DNA of 64,000 nucleotides, taken from NCBI RefSeq assembly GCF_008369915.1, contig NZ_VSRN01000001.1, positions 3,964,501 through 4,028,500 of the forward strand, in the 5' to 3' direction. The notes below the pieces were generated by a model. It saw only the letters and a list, made by a program, of their open reading frames with translations, was not told where the DNA came from and did not search any database. The DNA is from Dyadobacter sp. UC 10. GTDB taxonomy: Bacteria > Bacteroidota > Bacteroidia > Cytophagales > Spirosomataceae. A program made the position numbers and the translations under genes. Shown here piece by piece: positions 9,581-17,594 of the stretch. Every line of letters starts with the position of its first letter. The stretch's first letter is position 1.

Positions 9581-9853
9581 TTAATAATGTCCCCTCAAAG
9601 AAAGAATTCGAATTGTTTGTTGATCTACCTTATAAATTATTCTGTGTTCGCGGTCTATTCGTCTGGAATAATAGCCTGCCAGATTGTGTTTTAAGAGCTC
9701 TGGTTTTCCGATTCCACTTGCGGGATTTTCCGTAATTGAATCAATTAGGTTTTTGATTTTCTTAATTAAACCAAGCTGGCCTGATTTTAAGAAATAGCGC
9801 AAATCATCAGCAGCATTATCGGAAAATTCTATTTTGTATTCAGGATATCCCAT
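9581..9853 (-). CDS. yoeB: YoeB/Txe-family ribosome-dependent mRNA interferase toxin
   Basis: A 90-residue toxin of the RelE/ParE fold, YoeB (Txe) branch, which cuts mRNA in the ribosomal A site when not bound by antitoxin. Family features are the NPASGIGKPELLK segment (Glu52 at the position of the catalytic Glu of E. coli YoeB), YYSRRID (Arg65 region), EHRIIYKV, and a C-terminus ending in His89-Tyr90, matching the His-Tyr pair at the very end of YoeB. The gene overlaps the antitoxin gene by 25 bases, the usual toxin-antitoxin arrangement. The paired antitoxin is not an obvious YefM (Phd fold). Confidence 0.9.
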   Translation of the reverse strand: MGYPEYKIEFSDNAADDLRYFLKSGQLGLIKKIKNLIDSITENPASGIGKPELLKHNLAGYYSRRIDREHRIIYKVDQQTIRILSLRGHY

Positions 9854-10047
9854 ATATCAGTGCCAGGTTCGTATGTCACGACCTTGCCTTCGTCGATCTG
9901 CTTCTCACTGAGCTTGATCTTCTTGACAAATTCCGGGTCGTAGGCTTTTTCCCCGCTGATATTATAGGATACGTTGAATTTCTTGAGTAAGCTTTTTACT
10001 GCTTCAATAACTTCTTGACTTTCAGTGTTGATTATTAGTGTGGCCAT
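9829..10047 (-). CDS. Antitoxin of the YoeB pair (DUF2683-like)
   Basis: A 72-residue protein directly upstream of, and overlapping, the toxin gene. It begins with an ATLIINTESQEVIEAVKSLLKKFNV segment resembling the DUF2683 group of small putative antitoxins, and has a charged C-terminal half (residues 38-72) that would wrap the toxin. The classical YefM N-terminal Phd DNA-binding domain is not visible. Antitoxin role is inferred from position, size and overlap; the family name is a tentative match by eye. If it also represses its own operon, the operator should overlap the region around 10050-10080. Confidence 0.75.
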   Translation of the reverse strand: MATLIINTESQEVIEAVKSLLKKFNVSYNISGEKAYDPEFVKKIKLSEKQIDEGKVVTYEPGTDIWDILNTK

Positions 10048-10070
10048 GTTATTTAATGTCTTGTTTCCAT

Positions 10071-10078
10071 CAAATGTA
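10071..10078 (-). promoter_or_regulatory. Candidate -7 box of the toxin-antitoxin operon
   Basis: TACATTTG on the minus strand, 24 bases upstream of the antitoxin ATG and overlapping no gene but abutting the stop of the DUF721 gene. No convincing -33 element is seen, so this is weak. Confidence 0.35.
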
Positions 10079-10080
10079 CC

Positions 10081-10407
10081 TCAAATAAAAATCACATCAT
10101 CGACCAGATCACTCTTCATTTCCCGGTTGATCAGCTCGATGATCTTGCTTTTTGCACGTAAAAGCTCGTTTCTCAGCGGGGCCGATTCAATTTGCAAAAA
10201 CAGCGTCCGCTCGTGAATATATACCTTTTTGGTGCGTGTAGCAATCGCCGAACCCATGATCTTATCCCAATGCGCGACTACGTATGATTGATCAAAACGT
10301 GTTCGGATCCTATACTTTTCCAACATCTGATCAATGGCATCTTTCAGCGGCGTGACGCCCGGCCGCCGAGAAGCTTTCTCTTTGTCAAACCGATAGTGTT
10401 GTGCCAT
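10081..10407 (-). CDS. DUF721 (DciA-like) protein
   Basis: A 108-residue protein of the DUF721 family. The core is recognisable in PLKDAIDQMLEKYRI, the VVAHWDKIMGSAIATRT segment and the LFLQIESAPLRNELLRAKS strand-helix motif. Members of this family include DciA, which loads the replicative helicase in bacteria that lack DnaC/DnaI; Bacteroidota homologues are short like this one and are often found beside recF, which is not the case here. Cytoplasmic, no membrane segment. It is followed by the toxin-antitoxin pair after 33 bases. Confidence 0.85.
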   Translation of the reverse strand: MAQHYRFDKEKASRRPGVTPLKDAIDQMLEKYRIRTRFDQSYVVAHWDKIMGSAIATRTKKVYIHERTLFLQIESAPLRNELLRAKSKIIELINREMKSDLVDDVIFI

Positions 10408-10428
10408 AATTGCGTGAGGTCATTTTTG

Positions 10429-10436
10429 CAAATGTA
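10429..10436 (-). promoter_or_regulatory. Candidate -7 box upstream of the DUF721 gene
   Basis: TACATTTG on the minus strand, 21 bases upstream of the ATG at 10407, in the 62-base gap behind the GH3 fusion gene. No clear -33 element. Confidence 0.4.
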
Positions 10437-10469
10437 GACATATAATAAGGTTCGCCGCAGCGATTTGCG

Positions 10470-13445
10470 CTACTTTTTCAGTAACTCCTCGTATACCACA
10501 TCCATAATCGAAGTACGTATATTGAGCGTCGATATCTTGCTGTTTTCCCGGGTCGGGTACACGCGGTTGGACAGAAATACATAGTTCAGCTTCCAGGCCG
10601 GATCTGCCCAGGTCATTATCCCTGTATAGCCTGTGTGCCCGAAACTCGACGGGCTGGCGTACTTCGGTGCGTTGCCGGTATATTTGAATGAGGGCTTGTC
10701 GAAGCCGATCCCACGGCGGCTTCCCTGATCCGGGTATTGATATCTCGTGAATTCCAGCAATGCGTCTTTACTCAAAAGCTGCTGTCCGCCATAATAGCCC
10801 TGCTGCAAATACATTTGCCATACTTTCATCACATCATTCGCATCCCCAAACAAACCCGCATGCCCGCTCAATCCGCCCAGCATTGCAGCTGCCTCATCGT
10901 GCACCTGACCATGCAGCTGCGTCATTCTGAAAAACGTATCCTTCTCGGTAGGAACGATATCTTCGAGTTTATAGAATCTTTTTGGGTTGAAAGTCAGTGT
11001 ATTAGCGCCGAGTTTTCGGTAGTAATGGTTTTTAAGATAGTCCTCAAAATTTTCTCCCGACAAGCTTTTCACGATCTGCGGATATAGTATGAAAGAAAGG
11101 TCGCTGTATACATATCCTTCTTTTTCATTCAAAGGCGAATCCCGTATGGATTTGAATATGGTTTCAGGGTAGTCTTTGAAAATGAACAGACTATCGCCCA
11201 CGACGGAAGTCGGGTATCGTCTGGATTGTTTGGTGCTGAATGTCTTATTTTTCCAGCTGCCGTCTGGTTTTTGTGCCTCTTTCCACAGCACAATAAAAGC
11301 TTTTAACCGCGCACTGTGCGTAAGTACGTGCCGCCAGTCCAGGTCCGCTTTATTGGATTTTTCAAAATCGGGCAGGTAATCCTTCATCGTAGCGTCCAGA
11401 TCAAACTTTTTCTGGTCCCACAAACTCATTAATGCCAATGTCGAAGCGGTTATCTTGGTCACCGAGGCCAAATCGTACAGATCGTTCAGTTTTACCGGCG
11501 CATTACCTTCGTAAGTGTGTTTTCCGTAAGCTTTTCTAAAAAATACCTTTCCGTCTTTTGCCAACTGCACCACGCACCCGGGAGTTGCTTTTTGGGTTAC
11601 GGCAAGATTGGCGATAGAGTCGATTCTATGCGTCAGAACCTTCGAATCCATGCCCAGCTCTTCCGGAATGGTATATTTCAACCGACCGATCGCCGGCGTT
11701 TCAATACCTGTTTCGTAAGGAAACTGCGCATTCACCGTAACTGGCAGCTTTCCGCTCGCTGGTATCGCCCCAAAAATAAGTTGTGCCGACAAGTCCTGTG
11801 TATAAGGCGTCAGTTGATAAGCCATCACCAATGCTTTTGCATGTTCCGGCTTAGTCATCTTATTCAATGCGTAAGGATTGCCAAAGACAGAAACGACCGC
11901 TTTTTTCGACGCTATCAAATCCTGCAAAACTGCATTCATCGGATCAGTAAGCCCATAATTTGTTCTGGGAGAGATACTTCCCAAATGCACGCCGACCAGC
12001 AAAAGGTTGTAGTTTTTAAGATTAGCCTTCAATGCTGCAACCTGGGCGTCCGTTGCTTTTGCGGGAAGAAAAAAATGATCTACCGAAGTGTAAAGTCCGA
12101 GCGTTTTCTGAAATGTAGTGATTGTATCAGCGCCCAATGAGATAGACGCTATTTTCAAAGTATCCAGTTCGCGTAGCGGCAATATGTTATTTTCGTTCTT
12201 TAAAACGGTTAATGCCTTCTCTGTCAAAAGCCTGTTTACCAGCTCAGCTGATTTTGGGTTCAGATCTTCATATAAGTTGTTCAGGTCGACCGGCTTGTAG
12301 CGGTTTAATCCGGCCCACGCTTTCGCCATCAATACCTTTTTGCAGCGGAAATCGATCTCAGCCTGGGTAATGCGACCTTCGGCAATGCTTTTTTTGATTT
12401 CTGTGATGGATTTGTTCAGGTCTTCGGTGAATTCCAGAATGTCCATTCCTGCCTCTAGTCCCATCGCGTCCGCTTTTCCGTTGGGGAAATATTTGGTTAC
12501 ACCCTTCATATTCATCGCGTCCGAATAAATCAGTCCGTCGAAGCCGAGCTTGTCCCTTAATATGTCTGTTACAATCGGTTTGGAGAGCGTTGAAGGCAGG
12601 TTAGGGGTTTTGTCCAACGCAGGAATACTCAAATGCGCGATCATAATCCCGCTGATTCCGTTACTGATCAATGCTTTGAACGGATACATTTCCAGCGAAT
12701 CAATGCGGGTAACATCGTGCTTGATCAGTGGCAGGTCGTAGTGCGAATCAGTACCGGTATCGCCGTGGCCGGGGAAGTGTTTCGCGCTGGTTAGCAGCCC
12801 GTTGTCCTGCATTCCCCTCATGTAAGCAACCGCTTTGTCAGCGACTTTGTATTTATTTTCACCAAAAGACCGGAAGCTGATCACCGGGTTATCAGGATTG
12901 TTGTTTACGTCTGCAACCGGGGCAAAATTGATGTGCATTCCGAGCCTTTTTGCCTGCCTGGCGAGCTGTGCCCCCATTTCGTAGATCAGGTCGTTGTTTC
13001 CCTGTATTGCGCCCAGCGTCATTTGATAAGGATAGCGCACGGTGCTGTCGATCCGCATCGCCAAACCGAATTCAGCATCCATTGCAATCAGCAAAGGCAC
13101 TTTGGAAATGGATTGATAGAAATTCGTCAGTCTGGCCTGGGGCATCGGGCCGCCCTGGAAAAAAACGATTCCGCCTACTTTATTTTCACGGATCAGCTTT
13201 TCAACATGAGCCGGACTACTCGCTTTCGGATCTATGAGCGCCCTTTTTACATCCGAAACAGCCGGTATCATAATCAGCTGCGCGATGCGCTCGTCGGGAG
13301 TTAATGTAGCGAAAACGGAATCAACCCATTGCCGGGATTCGGCAGGAAGGCTTTTGTTTAAGAATGCAGGAGAGGTATTTACCTGGGCATTCGCGAGAAA
13401 GCTGTTTAAAAGTAGGAAAAGAAAAAAAGATGGAAGGGATTTCAT
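10470..13445 (-). CDS. Exported GH3 (NagZ-like) beta-hexosaminidase fused to a beta-lactamase-fold serine hydrolase
   Basis: A 991-residue two-enzyme fusion known from Bacteroidota. After a signal peptide (cut near ANAQ, 18-21), residues about 45-580 are a glycoside hydrolase family 3 domain of the NagZ type: KHFPGHGDTGTDSHYDLP (222-239) carries the Asp/His general acid-base loop and Asp309 in YSDAMNMKG is the nucleophile. These enzymes remove N-acetylglucosamine from muropeptides. Residues about 595-985 are a serine beta-lactamase/penicillin-binding fold with Ser661-x-x-Lys664 (SVTK), a Tyr780-Ser-Asp motif replacing Tyr-x-Asn, and an HTG motif near residue 933. This domain probably acts on peptide stems or D-amino-acid esters rather than on antibiotics. 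It is in the same direction as the LD-carboxypeptidase, suggesting cell-wall turnover. Confidence 0.93.
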   Translation of the reverse strand: MKSLPSFFLFLLLNSFLANAQVNTSPAFLNKSLPAESRQWVDSVFATLTPDERIAQLIMIPAVSDVKRALIDPKASSPAHVEKLIRENKVGGIVFFQGGPMPQARLTNFYQSISKVPLLIAMDAEFGLAMRIDSTVRYPYQMTLGAIQGNNDLIYEMGAQLARQAKRLGMHINFAPVADVNNNPDNPVISFRSFGENKYKVADKAVAYMRGMQDNGLLTSAKHFPGHGDTGTDSHYDLPLIKHDVTRIDSLEMYPFKALISNGISGIMIAHLSIPALDKTPNLPSTLSKPIVTDILRDKLGFDGLIYSDAMNMKGVTKYFPNGKADAMGLEAGMDILEFTEDLNKSITEIKKSIAEGRITQAEIDFRCKKVLMAKAWAGLNRYKPVDLNNLYEDLNPKSAELVNRLLTEKALTVLKNENNILPLRELDTLKIASISLGADTITTFQKTLGLYTSVDHFFLPAKATDAQVAALKANLKNYNLLLVGVHLGSISPRTNYGLTDPMNAVLQDLIASKKAVVSVFGNPYALNKMTKPEHAKALVMAYQLTPYTQDLSAQLIFGAIPASGKLPVTVNAQFPYETGIETPAIGRLKYTIPEELGMDSKVLTHRIDSIANLAVTQKATPGCVVQLAKDGKVFFRKAYGKHTYEGNAPVKLNDLYDLASVTKITASTLALMSLWDQKKFDLDATMKDYLPDFEKSNKADLDWRHVLTHSARLKAFIVLWKEAQKPDGSWKNKTFSTKQSRRYPTSVVGDSLFIFKDYPETIFKSIRDSPLNEKEGYVYSDLSFILYPQIVKSLSGENFEDYLKNHYYRKLGANTLTFNPKRFYKLEDIVPTEKDTFFRMTQLHGQVHDEAAAMLGGLSGHAGLFGDANDVMKVWQMYLQQGYYGGQQLLSKDALLEFTRYQYPDQGSRRGIGFDKPSFKYTGNAPKYASPSSFGHTGYTGIMTWADPAWKLNYVFLSNRVYPTRENSKISTLNIRTSIMDVVYEELLKK

Positions 13446-13531
13446 TAGAGGGATTTAATGTATGCTATGTTCTAAATTTTGTTGACGCTATTATGGGTAT
13501 TATCAAGTATGTAAGTTGGTAAGCGACTTCT

Positions 13532-13960
13532 TTATTTCTTCTCAATCACCTCCTTCAACATTGCCATCATTTCATCTTTCTCCTTTAACATTCGCTCATA
13601 CAATGCAATCTTTTCCTCATGAAATTGGATGATCTTATCAATAGGATGCTGATGGAACGTCGGGTAGATATTCATCCCATTTGACTGGTCGTGATTATTA
13701 AATGTGTTCGTGATAATATTAATAGCCTTTTCTTCTTCAAAATGTTGAATAGCCTCGGCAGGTATTTTAAGAACTGCGGCAACCTCATTTAAAATGTTGG
13801 CGTCAATCTTTTCTTTTTGTTCGAGAAGTGAGACTTTTTGCTGATTCCAATCTTCGCCGAGCTGAAATGCAAAGGCATCTTGCTTAATACCTAGCATTTC
13901 GCGGAAACGTTTAAGATTGCGCCCTTCATGGATCTTTGGATTTGAAGTAGTATGTGCCAT
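13532..13960 (-). CDS. XRE-type helix-turn-helix protein
   Basis: A 142-residue protein from the ATG at 13960; a longer reading would need a TTG at 14008 that overlaps the upstream gene. Residues about 12-68 form a Cro/CI-type HTH (GRNLKRFREMLGIKQDAFAF then QQKVSLLEQKEKI, closing with a helix containing LNEVAAVLKIP), followed by an Asn/His-rich linker and a C-terminal amphipathic coiled-coil (DKIIQFHEEKIALYERMLKEKDEMM), likely for oligomerisation. It lies 44 bases downstream of the UPF0175 gene on the same strand, so the two may be one unit. A repressor or antitoxin-like role is inferred only. Confidence 0.82.
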   Translation of the reverse strand: MAHTTSNPKIHEGRNLKRFREMLGIKQDAFAFQLGEDWNQQKVSLLEQKEKIDANILNEVAAVLKIPAEAIQHFEEEKAINIITNTFNNHDQSNGMNIYPTFHQHPIDKIIQFHEEKIALYERMLKEKDEMMAMLKEVIEKK

Positions 13961-14004
13961 TTTAAATAAGTTTAATGAAGGTTTAATGATAAAAGACAAT
14001 TTGG

Positions 14005-14259
14005 TCAATTACGACGATCACGAAATAATGTATTTAGTGTTTCCAGATCAGCATGTAGATCTGGAACATCATAATGGCACACAATTCTACGCTTTCCCAA
14101 CTCCTGCTGAAACTTGATACGCCCCAGACCGGTCATGGTACCTCCCTGAGCTACGGTTATTTTTTCATCTTCGTACAGACGCGCAGCCAGCTCGATCCTC
14201 AATTCATCCTCATTGAGTCCTGTGCTACTAATTACATTGTCATTCAGTTCTAAAAGCAT
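14005..14259 (-). CDS. UPF0175-family small protein (antitoxin-like)
   Basis: An 84-residue protein from the ATG at 14259; the alternative TTG at 14274 adds five residues. The pattern ELRIELAARLYEDEKITVAQ, the helix-turn-helix-like GTMTGLGRIKFQQELGKRRI and the ending YDVPDLHADLETL match the UPF0175 family. Many UPF0175 proteins are DNA-binding antitoxins paired with PIN-domain toxins. No PIN gene is present here; the next gene downstream is an XRE-type HTH protein instead. Function is therefore not established. Confidence 0.82.
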   Translation of the reverse strand: MLLELNDNVISSTGLNEDELRIELAARLYEDEKITVAQGGTMTGLGRIKFQQELGKRRIVCHYDVPDLHADLETLNTLFRDRRN

Positions 14260-14335
14260 ATACCTGCCTGTCAAGTTTAGTAATGAAGTCTAGGTAAATA
14301 TACACAACCTTTGCAATTCTCTCTGTAACCTATTG

Positions 14336-15523
14336 CTACGTCACCAGCCCCAGCACCAGCCCGACTATGATAATCAGATAGGAGGGGGTTTTGGTAAATG
14401 TGAGCACGAGCATCGTGACAATAACTGTAAAAAGCGGTTGCCGGTCGGTCATCATCGGTTGAAATAGCAAAATGGCCGCTGCGATCGTAAGTCCGCAGCT
14501 GGCAGCGTGGATGCCTTCGAGCGAGGCGCGGATCCCCCGATATTTTTTCAACTGGTCCCAGAAGGGGTATGCGAAGAAAATGAAGAAAGTCCCGGGCAGG
14601 AATATCCCCGCGGTAGCTACAAAACCACCCACGATCTGCCCGAATATCCCGTGCGTTTGCAGCGACACGCTTCCTACAAATGTGGCAATCGAAAATACAG
14701 GTCCGGGCACTACCTGTGTGAGGGCCATACCCGCAAGGAATTCCTGGTCGGTCAGGTAATGCTTAAACTCCACAAACTCATTGTAAAGTATAGGGATCAA
14801 AACCTGCCCGCCACCAAATACGAGACTGCCGTTCCGGTAAAAGTTCTCAAAAAGCCTCACAGGTAGTGAGTTGGTAACCTTACCCACAATTGCGGCTGCC
14901 ACCAGCACAGAGATCCAGAATATAATAGGCCGCCATTTCACCCGGATCGGGGCTTTGTCCATTTTTTCATGCTTCTTGAAATTCAGAGAAGCCGCAACGC
15001 CACCCAACACGATCAGCACCGGCGTCATGTAGGGAGAAGGGTAGAGGTAGGCGAGAATGGTAGAAATGATCAGAAAAGTCCATCCCTGCGTGTTATGGAT
15101 CACTCTTCTGGCAATGGAAGATGCTCCGTACATCAGGAATGCCACCGCCATCGGGCCTACAAACTTGGTGAAATCGAGCGAAATGGATTTGGATTCCAGA
15201 TAGTGAATACCGATCGCGGCGACCGTCATCAGTACCATCGCTGGAATCGACCAGACAATGAGTGTCAGATAAGCCAGCGGCTGACCGCCAATTTTAAGGC
15301 CGATGGCAGTCACCGTTTGCGTAGAACTCGGGCCGGGCAGTATTTGGCAAAGTGCCTGTAATTCAAGTAATTCCTCCTCGGTAATGTAACGGCGCTTCCG
15401 GACAAGCCTTTCGATCATCATCATCAGGTGTACCTGCGGTCCGCCGAATGCCGTCAGCGACAACAAGAGGATATCCATCAGGTAAATGATGTATCTGAAC
15501 CGGCGAATCGGAGGAACGGCCAA
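14336..15523 (-). CDS. chrA: Chromate transporter, CHR family
   Basis: A 395-residue inner-membrane protein of the CHR (ChrA) family, which exports chromate by exchanging or coupling with protons. Two homologous halves are visible: the first has LTAFGGPQVHLMMM and ALCQILPGPSSTQ, the second has NGSLVFGGGQVLIPILY and ALTQVVPGPVFSIATFVG, the paired GGP/PGP motifs of full-length CHR proteins. About ten hydrophobic segments are evident. Length fits the family. It may transport other oxyanions such as sulfate; there is no linked chrB regulator. Confidence 0.92.
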   Translation of the reverse strand: MAVPPIRRFRYIIYLMDILLLSLTAFGGPQVHLMMMIERLVRKRRYITEEELLELQALCQILPGPSSTQTVTAIGLKIGGQPLAYLTLIVWSIPAMVLMTVAAIGIHYLESKSISLDFTKFVGPMAVAFLMYGASSIARRVIHNTQGWTFLIISTILAYLYPSPYMTPVLIVLGGVAASLNFKKHEKMDKAPIRVKWRPIIFWISVLVAAAIVGKVTNSLPVRLFENFYRNGSLVFGGGQVLIPILYNEFVEFKHYLTDQEFLAGMALTQVVPGPVFSIATFVGSVSLQTHGIFGQIVGGFVATAGIFLPGTFFIFFAYPFWDQLKKYRGIRASLEGIHAASCGLTIAAAILLFQPMMTDRQPLFTVIVTMLVLTFTKTPSYLIIIVGLVLGLVT

Positions 15524-15536
15524 TGGCGTACTTAAG

Positions 15537-16493
15537 TTATTTTTTTAATCCCAACTCCCTTAAACGCTCGTCCAGGAACTCCCCGGCCGTCATATTAGTG
15601 TACAATTTAGGGTTTTCCGCCGTAACGCAACTTTCCAGACTGGTAAGATCCATATCCGCCCGCGGATGCATAAAGAATGGTATTGAATACCGCGAGGTAC
15701 CCATTTTTTCACGCGGCGGGTTCACCACTCGGTGAATGGTAGATTTGAGTTTGTGGTTGGTCAGCCTGTCGAGCATGTCGCCGACATTTACAACGATCTG
15801 GTCAGGTAATGCAGTGATCGCGATCCATTGTCCATCCCTGCGCAACACTTCCAGGCCCTCTGCACTGGCGCCCATTAACAATGTAATCAGATTAATATCC
15901 CCATGTGCAGCTGCCCGCACAGCACCTTCGGGTACGAGCTCAGGATTAGGTATCGGGAAATAATGTAGCGCGCGGAGCAAACTATCGCCGTTTTTTACTT
16001 TGTCTTCAAAATAATCCTCGGGCAAATGCAGGTAAATCGCAATCGAGCGAAGCAGTATTTTACCCGTTTGCTCAAAGGTTTTATAAACTTCCAGGGTGTA
16101 TTTTTCAAAATCAGGAAAGCCGTCCGGGAATACATTGGAAGGCATATTGCCGATCGGTTCAGGCTGCCCGATGTGATAAAACTCCTTTAAATCAGCTACC
16201 TTAAACCCTTTTGCGGTTTCTTTTCCTTTACTGATGTAACCTCGCTGCCCAAAGAGGTTCGGGAATTCATATTTTCTTTTCACCTCGTCGGGCTGGGCGA
16301 AGAATTCCTGTACAGAAGCATACAATTTCTCCCGCAAGTCGTCGCTCAGGCCGTGGTTTTTGATGGCTACAAAACCTATGTTGGTAAATGCATCGCCCAA
16401 TTCGGCCACAAATTGGTCTTTTTGTTCAATATTGCCGGAAGTAAAATCGGCCAGGTCCAGCGAAGGGACACTATTCAGCAGCGCAGGTTCCAT
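15537..16493 (-). CDS. 2-oxoglutarate/Fe(II)-dependent oxygenase, isopenicillin-N-synthase-like
   Basis: A 318-residue non-heme iron oxygenase of the DIOX_N plus 2OG-FeII_Oxy type. The start at 16493 (MEPALLNSVPSLDL) is chosen because the ORF upstream of it runs through a purine/pyrimidine low-complexity repeat. The N-terminal FVAIKNHGL segment, the iron-binding His and Asp in AAAHGDINLITLL, the distal His in KSTIHRVVNP, and RYSIPFF for 2-oxoglutarate binding are all present. Bacterial members of this group hydroxylate diverse small molecules; the substrate here is unknown. It precedes the chromate transporter with 13 bases between them, so they may be co-transcribed. Confidence 0.9.
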   Translation of the reverse strand: MEPALLNSVPSLDLADFTSGNIEQKDQFVAELGDAFTNIGFVAIKNHGLSDDLREKLYASVQEFFAQPDEVKRKYEFPNLFGQRGYISKGKETAKGFKVADLKEFYHIGQPEPIGNMPSNVFPDGFPDFEKYTLEVYKTFEQTGKILLRSIAIYLHLPEDYFEDKVKNGDSLLRALHYFPIPNPELVPEGAVRAAAHGDINLITLLMGASAEGLEVLRRDGQWIAITALPDQIVVNVGDMLDRLTNHKLKSTIHRVVNPPREKMGTSRYSIPFFMHPRADMDLTSLESCVTAENPKLYTNMTAGEFLDERLRELGLKK

Positions 16494-16504
16494 GTTTTTA
16501 TTTT

Positions 16505-16660
16505 TTGCGCAAAGTAGGAAAGAATGGGGAGAAAAGGGAGGAAAGGAGTAAGGAGGAAGGAGGGAAGGGACGAAAAGGAAACAGAAAATTTTACTTCCTC
16601 CTTCCTCCATCGTCCCCTTCCTCCTTTCCTCCATCGTCCCTTCCTCCATCCACCCTTTTC
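16505..16660. repeat. Purine/pyrimidine-rich imperfect inverted repeat with internal direct repeats
   Basis: The left half (about 16512-16588) is almost pure purine on the plus strand and the right half (about 16591-16656) almost pure pyrimidine. The halves can pair as a long imperfect hairpin centred near 16590; for example GAAGGGACGA at 16564-16573 pairs with TCGTCCCTTC at 16634-16643. The right half also repeats TTCCTCCATCGTCCC directly. It fills the gap between two minus-strand genes and could serve as a terminator or be a dispersed intergenic repeat. Confidence 0.7.
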
Positions 16661-17515
16661 CTATTCCTTCAAGCCCTTAATATAAGCGATAGTCTGAGGG
16701 ATCTGCTTTAAATAAGATGGACTCTCGTCTTCGATGAAATAGTGCTTTACGCCTACTTTTTTGGCGGCTTTTAATGCGGCGGCAATGTCGATGGAGCCTG
16801 TGCCTAATGCGACGTCATTTGTTGTCGGGGTACCTCCCGAGAGGTTGCCAACTACGCCCTTTTTCAGGTCTTTCAGGTGCATTAACTTCCAGCGGGTCGG
16901 GTATTTCAGCAGTAATGCAGCAGGGTCCTGGCCTGGGAATGCGGTCCACAGCAGGTCCATTTCAAAGTTTACGTATTCAGGATTGGTGTTTTTGACTAAA
17001 TAATCAAACAATGTACCGTCTTCGTAAGGCTCGAATTCATAGCCGTGGTTATGGTAAGTCAGTTCGATACCGGCTTCTTTCAATGCTTTGCCAGCTTTGT
17101 TAAAATCAGCAGCTGCTTTTTTAACTGTTTCAAGATCAAATTTTCCAGTGTGAGGAATCCAGGCTACCATTACGTACCTGGCACCCAGGATTTTCGCGTC
17201 TTTGATCGTTTGCTCCGCGCTTTCTGCCAATTTTTTGTAATCGGCACCGATAGAAACCATTTTAATGCCACGCTTGTCAAGTTGCTTGCGCAATTCTTCG
17301 GTGGTCATCCCCTGGATTGGCCCGCCTTCCATTTCGGTGACACCCAGCGACTTGATCGTGTCTAACGTAGCTTCAATACCCTTTCCCCAGCTTCCGCGGA
17401 ATGTATAAGCCTGCAATCCGATCGGATTTGTATACACCGGCTTGCTTTGCGCGATGCTTTGCTGGTAAGTCAATGTGGCCGCGAGCAGACACACAATTCT
17501 GATGATTTGCTTCAT
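16661..17515 (-). CDS. Exported sugar phosphate isomerase/epimerase-like TIM-barrel protein
   Basis: A 284-residue protein of the xylose-isomerase-like TIM barrel superfamily (AP_endonuc_2). A signal peptide ends near SIAQ (20-23). Family features are LQAYTFRG at the first strand, LTYHNHGYEF with the metal-ligand His/Glu region, a VNFEMDLLW motif, LMHLKDLKKG, and the final ALKAAKKVGVKHYFIEDESPS. In Bacteroidota such exported relatives are common in sugar utilisation loci, and act as isomerases, epimerases or dehydratases on modified sugars. No sugar operon surrounds it. The substrate is unknown. Confidence 0.9.
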   Translation of the reverse strand: MKQIIRIVCLLAATLTYQQSIAQSKPVYTNPIGLQAYTFRGSWGKGIEATLDTIKSLGVTEMEGGPIQGMTTEELRKQLDKRGIKMVSIGADYKKLAESAEQTIKDAKILGARYVMVAWIPHTGKFDLETVKKAAADFNKAGKALKEAGIELTYHNHGYEFEPYEDGTLFDYLVKNTNPEYVNFEMDLLWTAFPGQDPAALLLKYPTRWKLMHLKDLKKGVVGNLSGGTPTTNDVALGTGSIDIAAALKAAKKVGVKHYFIEDESPSYLKQIPQTIAYIKGLKE

Positions 17516-17594
17516 TTGTCGATTTATAGTTTAAAATTCTGTTTCCTGTCAAAAGCAAAATAGCTCGCTAAACCTACTTAGCTGCGCCTTCCGC

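Noticed and set aside
11517-12140. 207-codon plus-strand open frame
   Set aside because: Antisense shadow of the GH3 fusion gene.
10470-13445. Possible antibiotic-resistance beta-lactamase
   Set aside because: The beta-lactamase-fold part is fused to a GH3 domain and has Tyr-Ser-Asp instead of Tyr-x-Asn; this architecture belongs to cell-wall metabolism in Bacteroidota.
16494-16649. In-frame 52-codon N-terminal extension of the 2OG-Fe(II) oxygenase
   Set aside because: It is a translation of the purine/pyrimidine repeat (Glu/Gly/Pro/Ser-rich). The ATG at 16493 begins with the normal family start.
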